DNA from: Teretinema sp942493045
GTDB lineage: Bacteria > Spirochaetota > Spirochaetia > Treponematales > Treponemataceae
Direction of reading: 5' to 3'
DNA length: 64,000 bases
Assembly (NCBI GenBank): GCA_942493045.1
Contig: OW818665.1
Coordinates: 2,852,001 to 2,916,000, forward strand
Shown piece by piece: positions 27,031-37,208 of the stretch; the first letter of the stretch is position 1; each line of letters opens with the position of its first letter. Position numbers and translations under genes: made by a program. Under the pieces are notes generated by a model, which ran no database searches, was not told where the DNA came from, and was given only the letters and a program-made list of their open reading frames with translations.

Positions 27031-27288
27031 TTAGGCGATGGTTTTTCTCATAGATATTAATATGCTTTTTTGGTACAAGGTTTCTGGATCAAAATCAGCG
27101 CCGTTGGACCATTCGATGGTATCAAAATTGATTTTTACTGAATTGAATAGAGTTTCATTTTTTAGTTCTTTAAAAAGGCCCTTCTCAAGATATGGGTACA
27201 TGTCAAATTTTCGTGTTTCATTATTTTCAAAAGTCAGCTCTAGTTGAAAATTTGAAAGTGGTTTTACAGATATGACGCTATAATACAT
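27031..27288 (-). CDS. DUF2442-family small protein
   Basis: 85 residues; the pattern LTFENNETRKFDMYPYL and the final SGADFDPE-like block (here NGADFDPETLY) are typical of DUF2442. It is usually encoded next to DUF4160, as here, and the pair is sometimes suggested to be a toxin-antitoxin-like module, which is unproven. Base composition is clearly more AT-rich than neighbouring genes, pointing to horizontal acquisition. Confidence 0.8.
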   Translation of the reverse strand: MYYSVISVKPLSNFQLELTFENNETRKFDMYPYLEKGLFKELKNETLFNSVKINFDTIEWSNGADFDPETLYQKSILISMRKTIA

Positions 27289-27297
27289 AATTTTACC

Positions 27298-27564
27298 TCA
27301 TTTTAAGGGTTGAATTTTAAAGAGTCCCTCTCCATTCTGGGCAAGCTTCCAGTCTGCAATCAGTTCTTCCTGGTGAAGTTCTGCCCAAGCTTCTATGAGC
27401 TTCCGTTGTTTATTAGGCAGGTCCCCTTCAATAACTGTGCAGCTTCCAATATTAAAGGTACCTTTATAATCCTGATAGTACGCGTGGAAATGAGGTGGAT
27501 TGTGTTCTGCTCCGCCAGCGTACATTCGGATGATAATTCCAAAAAACATTGAAATTGTAGGCAT
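27298..27564 (-). CDS. DUF4160-family small protein
   Basis: 88 residues with the DUF4160 hallmarks MPTISMFFGIIIRMY, EHNPPHFHAYYQDYKG and a late WAELHQEELIADW. It is encoded 9 bp upstream of the DUF2442 gene, with which it forms a widespread two-gene cassette. AT-rich compared with the surrounding genes. Function unknown. Confidence 0.85.
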   Translation of the reverse strand: MPTISMFFGIIIRMYAGGAEHNPPHFHAYYQDYKGTFNIGSCTVIEGDLPNKQRKLIEAWAELHQEELIADWKLAQNGEGLFKIQPLK

Positions 27565-27594
27565 GATTAAAATATAAAGCTATCAGGGAAATTT

Positions 27595-27690
27595 GTCTAC
27601 GCTTGAAAGAACTGCTGCGGGGCCCAAAGCCTGTCCTTGGGGGGTGGCGGAAGACCGCAGGTCTGGAGCCAGGGGGAGACACCCCCTTAT
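27595..27690. repeat. GC-rich structured intergenic stretch
   Basis: Between the DUF4160 start and the tRNA-Arg terminator lies a G-rich stretch with several self-complementary segments, for example AGGGGG-AGACA-CCCCCT at 27671-27687 and GGCGGAAGACCGC. It looks like a non-coding structured or dispersed element; no other copy is in the window, so the repeat status is only a guess. Confidence 0.3.
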
Positions 27691-27726
27691 AAAAAAAAAG
27701 GGTCAAAACCGGCGCGGGCTTTGACC
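27691..27726 (-). terminator. intrinsic terminator of tRNA-Arg
   Basis: On the minus strand GGTCAAAGCC-CGCGCC-GGTTTTGACC (10 bp, one G-U) is followed by C and T9, starting 7 nt after the tRNA. Confidence 0.85.
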
Positions 27727-27732
27727 TTTTTT

Positions 27733-27806
27733 TGATCCATAGACGAATCGAACGTCCGACCTGTTGCTTAGGAGGCAACCGCTCTATCCAACTGAGCTAA
27801 TGGATC
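27733..27806 (-). tRNA. tRNA-Arg (anticodon CCT)
   Basis: A 74-nt cloverleaf. The acceptor GATCCAT pairs with ATGGATC, the D-arm contains AGCTCAGTTGGATAGAGC, the anticodon stem GTTGC/GCAAC encloses CTCCTAA (anticodon CCT, reads AGG), and the T-loop is GTTCGATTC. The CCA tail is not encoded. Confidence 0.95.
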
Positions 27807-27846
27807 AGCTTAACAGAGGGCACTATACACGGAAAAGGGATCTGTT

Positions 27847-30800
27847 TCAATCCATGGCCCTTGGGGCGCTGAGGCGGAACTGGGCGTGATGATCGCGGTG
27901 GTCGTCGCTTAAGAGCAGCTGAGCTCCGCTTTGCGGGATGCCGTCCAGCAGCACTGCTGTTTCCTGTGCCTGGGTAACCTTAATGTGATAGACAGTTTCC
28001 CTGTACCGATAGGTGATTTTGTAGTCTGTCCAGTCCGGCGGCAAACAGGCTTTGATGCTCAGCACGTTGCCCCGCACGGTAAACCCGAGCAGCGATTCAA
28101 GGATCAGGCGGTACATCCAGCCGGCTGAACCGGTATACCAGGTCCAGCCTCCCTGCCCTGAATGCGGGAATACGGAGTAAACATCGGCGGCCAGGACGTA
28201 GGGCTCAACTTTGTACACAGCTGTTTTTTCGGGACTGTCGGAATGGTTGACCGGGTTGATGATGCCGAATAACTGCCAGGCTTTTTCCGAATTTCCCAAC
28301 TTCGCGAAGGCCATTGCCGCCCACACCGCCGAATGGGTGTATTGACCGCCGTTCTCGCGCACGCCGGGGACGTAGCCTTTGATATAGCCCGGATTCAGGT
28401 CGCCCTTGTCAAAGGGAGGCACCAGCAGCTTGATCAGGCCTTCTTCTCGCTGCACCAGTAACTCGTCGAGCGAGGCCATGGCTTGCCGCGACCGCTCCGG
28501 TTCGCCGGCGCCTGAGAGCACGGCCCAGCTTTGGGAGATAGAGTCAATGCGGCATTCCTGGTTGGTGCGCGAACCGAGTATTTCACCGTTGTCAAACCAG
28601 GCCCGCCGGTACCAACTGCCGTCCCAGGAACTGCTTTCCAGATTAACCTGCAGGTCGCGGGCCTTTTCGCGGCAGGCGGCTGCGAAGTCTATTTTACCGT
28701 ACTCCTGCGCGGTATCGCTGAATTGCAGCAGGACCGAGTACAGGAAGAAGCCGAGCCAGACGCTTTCGCCGGTCCCTTGAATTCCGACCATGTTCATTCC
28801 GTCATTCCAGTCCCCGCTTCCCATCAGCGGCAGGCCGTGAGCGCCGAAATTTAAGCCGTGATTTATGGCGCGCGCGCAGTGCTCAAAGACAGTGGCGGTG
28901 AGGGCGGAGGGCATCGGTTTGTCGTAGTAGGATTCTTCATCGTCATTAACAAAGCGACCCTCAATGAAGGATACCTCTTCGTCGAGAATGCCGCTGTCGC
29001 CGGTGATTGATACGTAGCGGGCGACCGCCAGAGGCAGCCAGAGGTAGTCGTCGGAGCAATGTGTCCGCGTTCCCTGTCCATGGGGCGGATGCCACCAGTG
29101 CTGGACATCGCCTTCCGGGAATTGCCGCGAGGCGCAGAGCAGAATGTGCTCTCTGGCCAGCGCGCTGTCGATATGAATCAATGACATTACATCCTGCAGC
29201 TGATCGCGGAAGCCGAAAGCTCCTCCGGATTGATAGAACCCGCTGCGGCCCCATAGCCGGCTGGAAAGCACCTGGTAGACCAGCCAGCCGTTGGCCAGCA
29301 CATTCAGAGCCGCGTCCGGGGTCTCAACCTGTACGGTCTCTGTGGTTTTGTTCCAGTACTCCTGAACGGCCTGCAGTTCTTTAGCGGCTTGGTTAGGCAG
29401 GCGTGATTTTTGCACCAGGGCGAGGGCTTCGGCCTTGGTACCGGCCGCGCCAAGCGTGAATACTATGCTGGTCTTTTCCCGGACCGCGAGGGTTACCGGT
29501 ATTTGAATCGCCAGGCAGGGATCAAGTTTTGCTCCGGTGCGGCCGGAAAGGTTGTGACGGGTCAGGGCGTCCGGTTTGCTGATTGAACCGTTGCGCCCCA
29601 GAAACTCGCTTCTGTCGCCGGTGTGGGAGCCGTGTAAAGCGCCGGGTGCGCCTGTTGGCGCGCCGGCATCCATGAAGACGGTATTTTCCGGATATTCTGT
29701 GTTGTAGCGGTTCTGGGCGAAGAGCGCTCCGCTGAGCGGTTCCTGTTCGGTAATGATATGCATGGCGTTTTTGGCGCGCAGATCGCCCAGTACCAGCTCG
29801 CAATAGCAGGAGGCCGAGATTCTACGAACCCTTCCGGAGTCGTTGCGCAATATCAGGCGCATGAATTTAACCGGGTCTTCCTTCGCGACGTAGATCCAAA
29901 GCTCAGAGCGGATTCCCTGCTCCGAATGCTCGAATACGCTGTAGCCGAATCCGTGCCGCACGTTGTAGTCGCCCTTGCCGGGTTTCGGAAGCGCCGTCGG
30001 CGACCAGAATGCGCCGCTGTCTTCGTCGCGGATATACAGGGCTTCGCCGCTGATGTCGCTCACGGGATCGTTGTGCCAGGGACTGATGCGGAATTCATGG
30101 GCGTTCCCGCTCCAGGTGTAAGCCATGCCGGACTCCGAGACGACCGTGCCGAAACCGGGATTGGCGATGACATTTGTCCAGGGCATCGGGGTGGGTGTGT
30201 CGGCGGTTACCGTGATCAGGTATTCCTTTCCGTCTGCCGAGAATCCTCCGCAACCGTTTGCGAATTGTAAATCGGATGGCGGCTTGGCGGGTATGTCGAG
30301 CGCTTTGTTTTTTTTCCGTCCGGCAATAAGCAGATGCGGAATGAGGTGCGACACCGCCTTGCCACGGGCGAACGGTTTGCTGATCTGTTCCTCGAGCGTG
30401 CCGAGGGTATCGCTGATGATTACCCGGGCTACGGTTTGAATGAGGATGCGGTCCTCTGTCGATATCTGATCCGCGGAACGCAGGAAAATACCGCCGGGTT
30501 TAGCGCCGGTACTGGCTTCGGAGGTTACGAGCGAGAGTATCTGTTCCTGCAGCACCTGCCGGTAACTGCCGTGCTCCTCATTCCAGATTACCAGATCTAC
30601 TTCCAGACCTTTTTGATGCCAGTAGGAATGCGCCTGTACCAGTTGATGCACCAGGATAATATTCGCGGGATCCTTGATTTGCAAAAGTACGATCGGCAGG
30701 TCTCCGGAGATTGAGTAACCCCACAGTCCGGACTGACCGCGCCGGTTGGCGAGGATATTCGCCGTATCGGCGCGCATTTGGGCATGCGTATAAATAATTT

Positions 30801-33800
30801 TTCCGGCGAGTCTGATGTAGAGGTAGGCATCTTCTTCCAGGGCGTTGAGCTGCTGCAGTACAATTTGGCTGTGCGTTCGGGCCAGTTCGAAGGCCCGATT
30901 GGCAAAACGGCGGCTGCCGTATTTTTCGGCCAGCAGCAGCGCTGCATCCCTGGTCGCGCTGATTCCGGTGATCAGGTCGATGGTGACCGAGGCATCGCTG
31001 TCGATTATGACGCGCTTCCGGATCGAGGCCACCGGATCAAGCACGGAACCCTGAGAATCTGAAAGCGCGGCGTCGTTTTGCATTGCCAAAGGCGACGCCG
31101 ATGTTCTCCCCCGCCCGATAAACAGCAGGCGATCGGTTTCGAAAGAGGTGCCGATTACTTTTGAATTCCGCACATTCATTAAATGTAGCAGGCAGGGAAA
31201 ATAATCAGTCGGTGAGCGTTTGCGTCGGGTGAAAAGCAAAGTGTCTTTGTCGGTGAGTATTTCCGACTGCATGAATAAATTGCTGAAGCAGGGGTGGGCG
31301 CTGTCATTTTCGGCCGGGGTCAGCACTACCTCCGCGTAACTGGTAACCTCGATCGTCCGTTGACCGCGGGACCGATTGGTTATTCTGATTCTCCGCAGTT
31401 CGATATCATCTTCCGGGGAGACGACAATTTCCGTGTATGTTTCAAGGTCGTTGTCCCGGCGTCTGAACTCTGCCCGGCCTTCGGAGAAAATGGCTTCATA
31501 GCTGTCCGGATGCGCGCCGGTCGGCTGAAAAGTGTTTGACCAGAATTCGCCGGTCTTGATGTCCTTGATGTAAACGAACGATCCCCAGTGGTCGCAGGTG
31601 GTATCCTCGCGCCAGCGGGTCAGAGAGAGTTCTTTCCAGCGGCTGTAACCTCCGCCGGAATTGGTGACCATAACATGATACTTACCATTGGAAAGTATTT
31701 GGACTTCCGGGGCCATGGTGTCGTATTTGCGGATGTTTCTGGCCTGAATCTGAGGGGTCTCAATTCTGGTCGGTAAGTCCAGGCTTTCATTGTGGTTGGT
31801 GTGGATAATAGCGGTGCGCGGTATTTTTTCTTCCAGCAATAAGATTGTGGCCCGAATCGCCGGAATACGCGCAAACCGGTTCTGCATTTTTTGGCCATGC
31901 AGATGTGATGCTATTGCCAAAAAGCTCATGCCCTGATGATGAGCCATAAAGGACCGCACAATCGCGGCTGAATGTCCCGAAAGCACGCGGGCCTTGGTAT
32001 AGTCAACCGCTTCATAAAAACCGTAGTCGCCTTCAAAGCCCTCCTCTGAAAGGCGCTGAAGATTATGACCGGCGGCTTCCGGGAGGACGAGCAGCGCCAG
32101 CGCGGAAGCGTAGGGCGCGATAACCAGGTCGTCCATCAAGCCGCGCTTTAATCCCAGGGACGGCACGCCGAAAGCCCGGTACTGATAATTCAGGCTTACA
32201 TCAAAGAGGTTATAGCCTGACTCAGATATGCCCCAGGGAACTCCGCGCAGACTGCCGTAGGCAATTTGACATTCAACGGCCCCGACGCAGGTTTGGTCGA
32301 GGATGGTTTTTTCGAACGACGGCATGACCAACAGGGGCATCAAGTATTCGAACATTGATCCGCTCCAGGACAGCAGGATCGGGTTTCCGTCCGGGTCGGT
32401 GAGCAGCCTTCCGAGGGCAAACCAGTTTTCCTGCGGAATCTGGCCGAAGGCGATAGCGATAAAACTGACCAGTCGGGCCTCAGAGGCCAGCAGGTCATAG
32501 AATCCGGTATCGGAGCGGTGTGAGTCCACGGCATAACCGATGGTGAACAGGTTGCGCTTTTTGTTATATAAAAAGGTGAAGTCCATAACCGCCAGACGTC
32601 CGGTCTGCTCGGCTAGCAGGGTGATTTGCGATAGCCGCTCCATCGCGCGGCCGTGGGCCAGTTCCAGGACTGCGGTCAAATCGAGGACTGCGGGCATCTC
32701 GGCCGGGAATTCCGCGTCGATATCATGTTCCTGCCTCAGCAGTGACTCGGTTGCTTCAAGTATTTCGACAAGGCTGATGTTGCGGTCAAGAACTTCCAGT
32801 TCCGGATATCCCGTGAACAACGCCGGACGCAGACAGCAGGGGTACAGCAGTTCGATTTCTTCGATCATGATCAGGCATTGACGCGAAAGGGCATCGGCCC
32901 ACCACTGCAGTTGCAGCTCCATCCTGGCGGTACTGGTTTCGATAATCGAATTTGTCAGCAAATGCAGGCCCAGAATGGCAGAGTGGATATCAGAGATTTT
33001 CCGCGGCGGATTGAGCGTAATGCCGGCTAGCGCCGCTGTGAAGAGTGTATAGGCTTCCGGCACATCCTTGTCCAGGTATTCTCCGAGAATAAGGCCGGTG
33101 TCTTCTAGAGACTTCCAGAAATTCTCATTGAATATTGGCTCGGCGCTCATGACGGTTAGCGCCGAGCTGAGCGTTAACAGGTGCGCGGAAAGGTTTCCGC
33201 TGTCCACAGTTGAAACGTAACGGGGCGTTAGCGGCTGCAGCGAAAGGGTGTCATACCAGTTGAAAAGATGCGTGCGGTGTTTTTCCATTCTGTCGATGGT
33301 ATACAGCGTACCGGCGGTGCGGGTGAGCAATGTGCCGGATGGTATCAGGCCGAAGTCATAAGCCGCCAAATTCGCCAGCAGGGAAAGACCGATATTTGTC
33401 GGAGAGGTGCGGTGCGCGATTTTGGCGGCCGGTATCTCCTGAAAGTTATCAGGGGGAAGCCAGTTCTCGGCCGCGGTAACGAAGGTTTCAAAAAAAGCCC
33501 AGGTTTTTCTGGCGATGCGGCGCAGGAAGATATTCTGCTTCGCCGAAAGGCTGTCTTTTTTGGACGGCAGAGGCCTGCTTATTGACCAGCTGATGAACGG
33601 TTCAATGAACCAAAGCAGCAGAATCGGGAAAAGAAAGAGCAGCTTGGCCGGCGCGGTCAGGATCAAAAAAACGGCTGTTACGGCAGCAAAAGCCGGAGAG
33701 AACCATTCGGCGCGCAGCGAATCGGTAAAAATCGGCCTGCTGTGAACGTCATTATGGCTGGATGCTTGCCATTCAAGGAGGTGCCGGTGGGTGATGAGCA

Positions 33801-36489
33801 AACGCCAGGCCGTGCGGAGTATCGTTGTCAGGCTGTACCAGGCTTCGTAGGGCAGGGTGACAACAGTGAACAGTGCCGGAGCCAGATGCAGGCGTCCTTC
33901 GCGCAGGCCTATGGATAAGTACAGACGGAAATCCATATCGCGCGGCTTTTTAAGGAAACCGGCGAGCGCGACCAGGGCCGGAGGGGTGAGAATGCAACCC
34001 AGCACTAACAAGGTGAAAAGGAGCGGCGTCGGCAGCAGAAACCATCCGAGTGTCAGCAGTGCGACCATTACCGGCGGAATCAGGGCGCGCCGTAAATTAT
34101 CCAGCAGTTTCCATTTAGCAAGCATCGATATGGGATTTTCAGCCTTTTTTTTATGAAAGCCGGGGACAACCGGAAACAGCCAGGGAATCAGCTGCCAATC
34201 ACCGCGCATCCATCGTTTCCTCCGTTGTATGTCCGATTGATATGTTGAAGGCGACTCTTCGAATAGTTGAATGTCGGAAACCATGCCCGCGCGGGCATAA
34301 CAGCCTTCCAGTAGATCATGGCTGAGGATCCTGTTTTCCGGAAAACGGTCTCCGAGGGCAAGCGTAAATGACTCAACTTCATAAATACCTTTGCCAATGT
34401 ATGAGCCTTCTCCGAAAATGTCCTGATACACATCCGAGACTGCCCGGGTGTAGGGATCAATACCGGCGTCGCTGTTACACAGTCTGGAAAAATGCGAAAG
34501 ATTCGCTCCCGGCAGGCTGGCAGTGACCCGTGGCTGAAGTATTCCATAACCTTCCAGAATGCGACCGGTTTTCTCGTCATGCACGGGCAGGTTTTGCGGA
34601 TGCGCCATTGTACCCACCAGCAGACGGGCCGCCTCACGCGGCAGCAGGGTGTCTGTGTCCAGGGTGATGATGTATTTGATGGGACGCAGTGTTCCGATGT
34701 CGCCTATCATAACATCAAATTGTCCGGTGTTTCCGGTCAGTAGCAGCTCGTTTAAAGCGGCTAGCTTTCCACGCTTGCGCTCATAGCCCATCCAGGTGTT
34801 TTCCAGGGGGTTCCACTGCCGGCCTCTATGAAACAGGAAGAAGGGACCGCAGGGGGCCCCGGGATATTTTTTGTTCAGTTCTTCAATTTTTTGTTGGGCA
34901 TAGCTGATCAGTTCATCGTCATGAGCCATGACTTCCTGACTGGCGTCAAGAAAATCAGTGAGTAAACCAAAGAATAAATTGTCATCGCGATTGGCCAGAT
35001 ACCGGACTTCCAGGTTTTCGGAAAGGCGGTCGATATGCGGTATACTGTTGAGCATGGCCGGGATGACTACCAGCGTTCTACAGGCTTTCGGAATCCCCTC
35101 GGAAAAATCCATTCGAGGCAGAGCTTTGGGGGCGCTGAGAAGTGTCGCGAGCCAATTGACCAGGCTTACCGCGAAGCCGCTGGCGCAAAGCACGGTGAGC
35201 GCGGTTAACGGCAATGGATGGCCGGTTAGTTTAAGGATCGAAACTGTTACCGCCGCTGTCACCGCCAGAATCGAACCGAGGTACAGCGGTAAGGCGCGGC
35301 TGGTGAAGAAAAGTGCTAGGACTTGCGAAAGCCTGACTCTGGTCTGCAGCTTTTTCCGTAGCAGCGCGCGTCCTCTGCCCAGCAGAAAGAACCCGACATG
35401 TGAGGAACGGCCACTGGTCCCATAAAGCCCGCACTGTGATAAAGTTAACTCGATGGCGCAGTCCGCGACGCTGTTCTCGGGCAGCTTTAGTGCCATCGCG
35501 ATATTCTCTATGACATGGCGGTACTGATCGCGCGTTTGAAAATCCATTTTGCTATATATGCCCGAAGGATCTTCACGCAGTTTCTTCTCGACGACGCTGA
35601 TGCTCTCCACAAATTCTTTCCAGTCCTTCGCGCCGAGGGAACGCAGACTGCGGATGATATTGCTTACGGATACCTGATCGTAGGCCTGCTGCTGCATTTC
35701 TTCCTGAATCAGCATATCGATGGTTTGGCCGGTTTCTCCGAGGCGCTGCTCTATCCAATTCAGCGGCAGCATCAGGGCGGCGCCCTTACCAAGCAGCCGT
35801 CTAGACAGCTCGGCCACGAAAGCGCAGGTAAGCGGGGGATTGGAGCGGGCCATATCGGCGACCAATAAGATCAGGCTCTTGGGATCTGTTTCCGACAGCG
35901 TTGTCATCCGGTCGGCCCAGGCCGCGGCTTTTTTCTGGGTATGCATTTCTGAAGAAATACGCACGGCTGTGCGCCGGAGGTTTTCTATCAGCGCCAGGCG
36001 GAGCATGATCGGTATGGCCCACAATTCTCCGAGTGTCAGAATAGAGATACTCTGATAGGCAGATATGTATCCGGGTAGAGTTTCCGGATCTACCAAACCG
36101 TCGCAATGCGCGATATGTTCGAGCGCTAAATCATAGACCCGTGGTAGACCCGCGGGCGTGCTGTACTGCAATCTTGGCAGTTTTTTGCTGTATCCCTTAG
36201 GTAAATCCCGCTTGCTGATGCGAATATGCTCTTGAATAAGATAGAAGTTATCGAGCAGCCAGTCGGCCGCCGGAACAATATGCCGATTTTCCGAGACAGC
36301 CGCGGTCAGCAGCCGGCGCACATCATCCAGTACCGCTTCGTTTTCTTCGAGCCGGGAAAGAAGCCTGGCGTAGTGACGCTTGCTATAGTCAAGCTGGTGC
36401 GACAGGGCCAGCGTTCTGCCGTGCTCCTGCATCTGTTCCGCCCCGAATAGTTCGGAACTCACGGAATCTGTGTCGTCTGTTTTTGTCAT
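27847..36489 (-). CDS. cyclic beta-1,2-glucan synthase (NdvB/ChvB-like, GT84-GH94)
   Basis: A 2880-residue membrane enzyme, the size of ChvB/NdvB. The N-terminal third has a GT84 glycosyltransferase region with YIITLDTDTLLPREAARLL (about 605-625) flanked by membrane segments (about 400-460, 830-890, 940-990). A central glycoamylase-like domain contains SWSGSMFEYLMPLLVMPSFE. The C-terminal half carries two carbohydrate-binding repeats and a GH94 phosphorylase domain (LWGRSGFYQSGGAFGFRDQL, shown in part; DYLWLPLAVARYV; GSGDWNDGMN). It makes cyclic beta-1,2-glucans for the periplasm, usually in osmotic adaptation or host interaction. The start has AGGT upstream. Confidence 0.92.
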   Translation of the reverse strand: MTKTDDTDSVSSELFGAEQMQEHGRTLALSHQLDYSKRHYARLLSRLEENEAVLDDVRRLLTAAVSENRHIVPAADWLLDNFYLIQEHIRISKRDLPKGYSKKLPRLQYSTPAGLPRVYDLALEHIAHCDGLVDPETLPGYISAYQSISILTLGELWAIPIMLRLALIENLRRTAVRISSEMHTQKKAAAWADRMTTLSETDPKSLILLVADMARSNPPLTCAFVAELSRRLLGKGAALMLPLNWIEQRLGETGQTIDMLIQEEMQQQAYDQVSVSNIIRSLRSLGAKDWKEFVESISVVEKKLREDPSGIYSKMDFQTRDQYRHVIENIAMALKLPENSVADCAIELTLSQCGLYGTSGRSSHVGFFLLGRGRALLRKKLQTRVRLSQVLALFFTSRALPLYLGSILAVTAAVTVSILKLTGHPLPLTALTVLCASGFAVSLVNWLATLLSAPKALPRMDFSEGIPKACRTLVVIPAMLNSIPHIDRLSENLEVRYLANRDDNLFFGLLTDFLDASQEVMAHDDELISYAQQKIEELNKKYPGAPCGPFFLFHRGRQWNPLENTWMGYERKRGKLAALNELLLTGNTGQFDVMIGDIGTLRPIKYIITLDTDTLLPREAARLLVGTMAHPQNLPVHDEKTGRILEGYGILQPRVTASLPGANLSHFSRLCNSDAGIDPYTRAVSDVYQDIFGEGSYIGKGIYEVESFTLALGDRFPENRILSHDLLEGCYARAGMVSDIQLFEESPSTYQSDIQRRKRWMRGDWQLIPWLFPVVPGFHKKKAENPISMLAKWKLLDNLRRALIPPVMVALLTLGWFLLPTPLLFTLLVLGCILTPPALVALAGFLKKPRDMDFRLYLSIGLREGRLHLAPALFTVVTLPYEAWYSLTTILRTAWRLLITHRHLLEWQASSHNDVHSRPIFTDSLRAEWFSPAFAAVTAVFLILTAPAKLLFLFPILLLWFIEPFISWSISRPLPSKKDSLSAKQNIFLRRIARKTWAFFETFVTAAENWLPPDNFQEIPAAKIAHRTSPTNIGLSLLANLAAYDFGLIPSGTLLTRTAGTLYTIDRMEKHRTHLFNWYDTLSLQPLTPRYVSTVDSGNLSAHLLTLSSALTVMSAEPIFNENFWKSLEDTGLILGEYLDKDVPEAYTLFTAALAGITLNPPRKISDIHSAILGLHLLTNSIIETSTARMELQLQWWADALSRQCLIMIEEIELLYPCCLRPALFTGYPELEVLDRNISLVEILEATESLLRQEHDIDAEFPAEMPAVLDLTAVLELAHGRAMERLSQITLLAEQTGRLAVMDFTFLYNKKRNLFTIGYAVDSHRSDTGFYDLLASEARLVSFIAIAFGQIPQENWFALGRLLTDPDGNPILLSWSGSMFEYLMPLLVMPSFEKTILDQTCVGAVECQIAYGSLRGVPWGISESGYNLFDVSLNYQYRAFGVPSLGLKRGLMDDLVIAPYASALALLVLPEAAGHNLQRLSEEGFEGDYGFYEAVDYTKARVLSGHSAAIVRSFMAHHQGMSFLAIASHLHGQKMQNRFARIPAIRATILLLEEKIPRTAIIHTNHNESLDLPTRIETPQIQARNIRKYDTMAPEVQILSNGKYHVMVTNSGGGYSRWKELSLTRWREDTTCDHWGSFVYIKDIKTGEFWSNTFQPTGAHPDSYEAIFSEGRAEFRRRDNDLETYTEIVVSPEDDIELRRIRITNRSRGQRTIEVTSYAEVVLTPAENDSAHPCFSNLFMQSEILTDKDTLLFTRRKRSPTDYFPCLLHLMNVRNSKVIGTSFETDRLLFIGRGRTSASPLAMQNDAALSDSQGSVLDPVASIRKRVIIDSDASVTIDLITGISATRDAALLLAEKYGSRRFANRAFELARTHSQIVLQQLNALEEDAYLYIRLAGKIIYTHAQMRADTANILANRRGQSGLWGYSISGDLPIVLLQIKDPANIILVHQLVQAHSYWHQKGLEVDLVIWNEEHGSYRQVLQEQILSLVTSEASTGAKPGGIFLRSADQISTEDRILIQTVARVIISDTLGTLEEQISKPFARGKAVSHLIPHLLIAGRKKNKALDIPAKPPSDLQFANGCGGFSADGKEYLITVTADTPTPMPWTNVIANPGFGTVVSESGMAYTWSGNAHEFRISPWHNDPVSDISGEALYIRDEDSGAFWSPTALPKPGKGDYNVRHGFGYSVFEHSEQGIRSELWIYVAKEDPVKFMRLILRNDSGRVRRISASCYCELVLGDLRAKNAMHIITEQEPLSGALFAQNRYNTEYPENTVFMDAGAPTGAPGALHGSHTGDRSEFLGRNGSISKPDALTRHNLSGRTGAKLDPCLAIQIPVTLAVREKTSIVFTLGAAGTKAEALALVQKSRLPNQAAKELQAVQEYWNKTTETVQVETPDAALNVLANGWLVYQVLSSRLWGRSGFYQSGGAFGFRDQLQDVMSLIHIDSALAREHILLCASRQFPEGDVQHWWHPPHGQGTRTHCSDDYLWLPLAVARYVSITGDSGILDEEVSFIEGRFVNDDEESYYDKPMPSALTATVFEHCARAINHGLNFGAHGLPLMGSGDWNDGMNMVGIQGTGESVWLGFFLYSVLLQFSDTAQEYGKIDFAAACREKARDLQVNLESSSWDGSWYRRAWFDNGEILGSRTNQECRIDSISQSWAVLSGAGEPERSRQAMASLDELLVQREEGLIKLLVPPFDKGDLNPGYIKGYVPGVRENGGQYTHSAVWAAMAFAKLGNSEKAWQLFGIINPVNHSDSPEKTAVYKVEPYVLAADVYSVFPHSGQGGWTWYTGSAGWMYRLILESLLGFTVRGNVLSIKACLPPDWTDYKITYRYRETVYHIKVTQAQETAVLLDGIPQSGAQLLLSDDHRDHHAQFRLSAPRAMD

Positions 36490-36525
36490 TTGTTTACCTG
36501 GCGATTACATCGCGTCCTGGATGAA

Positions 36526-36717
36526 TTACCAGTCGATGCTTGTTCCTGGTATCTTGCCGAATACGCCAAGGACGCTCAGAATATACAGTGTCAGTAAAAC
36601 CAGCGCTACAATATTCATGAGGGTGATGGTGAGGTGGTTCGCGGTGATGTAGGTATTGACTGACCATAAGGCCGCCGCAGCAAGGCAAAGAACTATTATA
36701 CATTTAATGACTGGCAC
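36526..36717 (-). CDS. small membrane protein, Thivi_2564-like
   Basis: 63 residues with two membrane helices and the ends MPVIKCIIVL and PGTSIDW. It matches the layout of the Thivi_2564-type small proteins and is a clear paralogue of the next gene. It precedes the glucan synthase on the same strand (about 36 bp), suggesting co-transcription. The start has an upstream GGAGGC. Function unknown; likely envelope stress. Confidence 0.75.
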   Translation of the reverse strand: MPVIKCIIVLCLAAAALWSVNTYITANHLTITLMNIVALVLLTLYILSVLGVFGKIPGTSIDW

Positions 36718-36839
36718 CGGAGGCCTCCTTAGAAGTAATACTTGCTTCTAAGGTAAGTCTCTGATGCCTTCTTCGTATGTGCGCTGGCGCGCATAGCGCT
36801 GTTCCTGGTTAATGGAACTGCGTCAGGCGCGCGTTTGCA

Positions 36840-37031
36840 TTACCAGCGAATCCGGATACTCGGCACCGAACCGATAATGCCGAACGCGGCCAGCACGTAA
36901 AGAATCATCGCGAAAAGAACTACAATGTTCAGCAGCGACTTGATGGCGCCCTGCATCGGGATGAGCGAATTGATTAACCACATTACCAGACCGACAACCA
37001 CCAGAACAATGACCAATTGAATTACGGGCAT
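36840..37031 (-). CDS. small membrane protein, Thivi_2564-like (paralogue)
   Basis: 63 residues, two hydrophobic helices, beginning MPVIQLVIVLVVVGLVMW and ending PSIRIRW. It aligns end to end with the neighbouring 63-residue protein, so the two genes arose by tandem duplication. AAGGAG precedes the start (rc of ctccttt at 37038). Divergent from the Crp-type regulator. Function unknown. Confidence 0.75.
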   Translation of the reverse strand: MPVIQLVIVLVVVGLVMWLINSLIPMQGAIKSLLNIVVLFAMILYVLAAFGIIGSVPSIRIRW

Positions 37032-37113
37032 ACAAGACTCCTTTGTTTATACTGCCTAAAATTAAACTGAAGCTGTACCGCCTGTCGGTTCGCTATCCCA
37101 CAAAGTGTTTTAA

Positions 37114-37142
37114 TTGACTTTGGACGGACTGGAACGTATATT
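37114..37142 (+). promoter_or_regulatory. promoter of the Crp-type regulator
   Basis: -35 TTGACT (37114-37119), 17 bp, -10 TATATT (37137-37142). The start codon is 67 nt further on with a GGAGGT Shine-Dalgarno; the leader includes a small CCGG-rich hairpin. Confidence 0.65.
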
Positions 37143-37208
37143 AATTTTTGTGAATAAAAAAATATCGTTATCAAAAAGGCCGGGGCAGACCCTCCGGAGG
37201 TATCAGTT

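Noticed and set aside
27464..27778. 104-residue frame covering the tRNA-Arg and its terminator
   Set aside because: It runs through a tRNA gene and structured non-coding sequence and resembles no protein.
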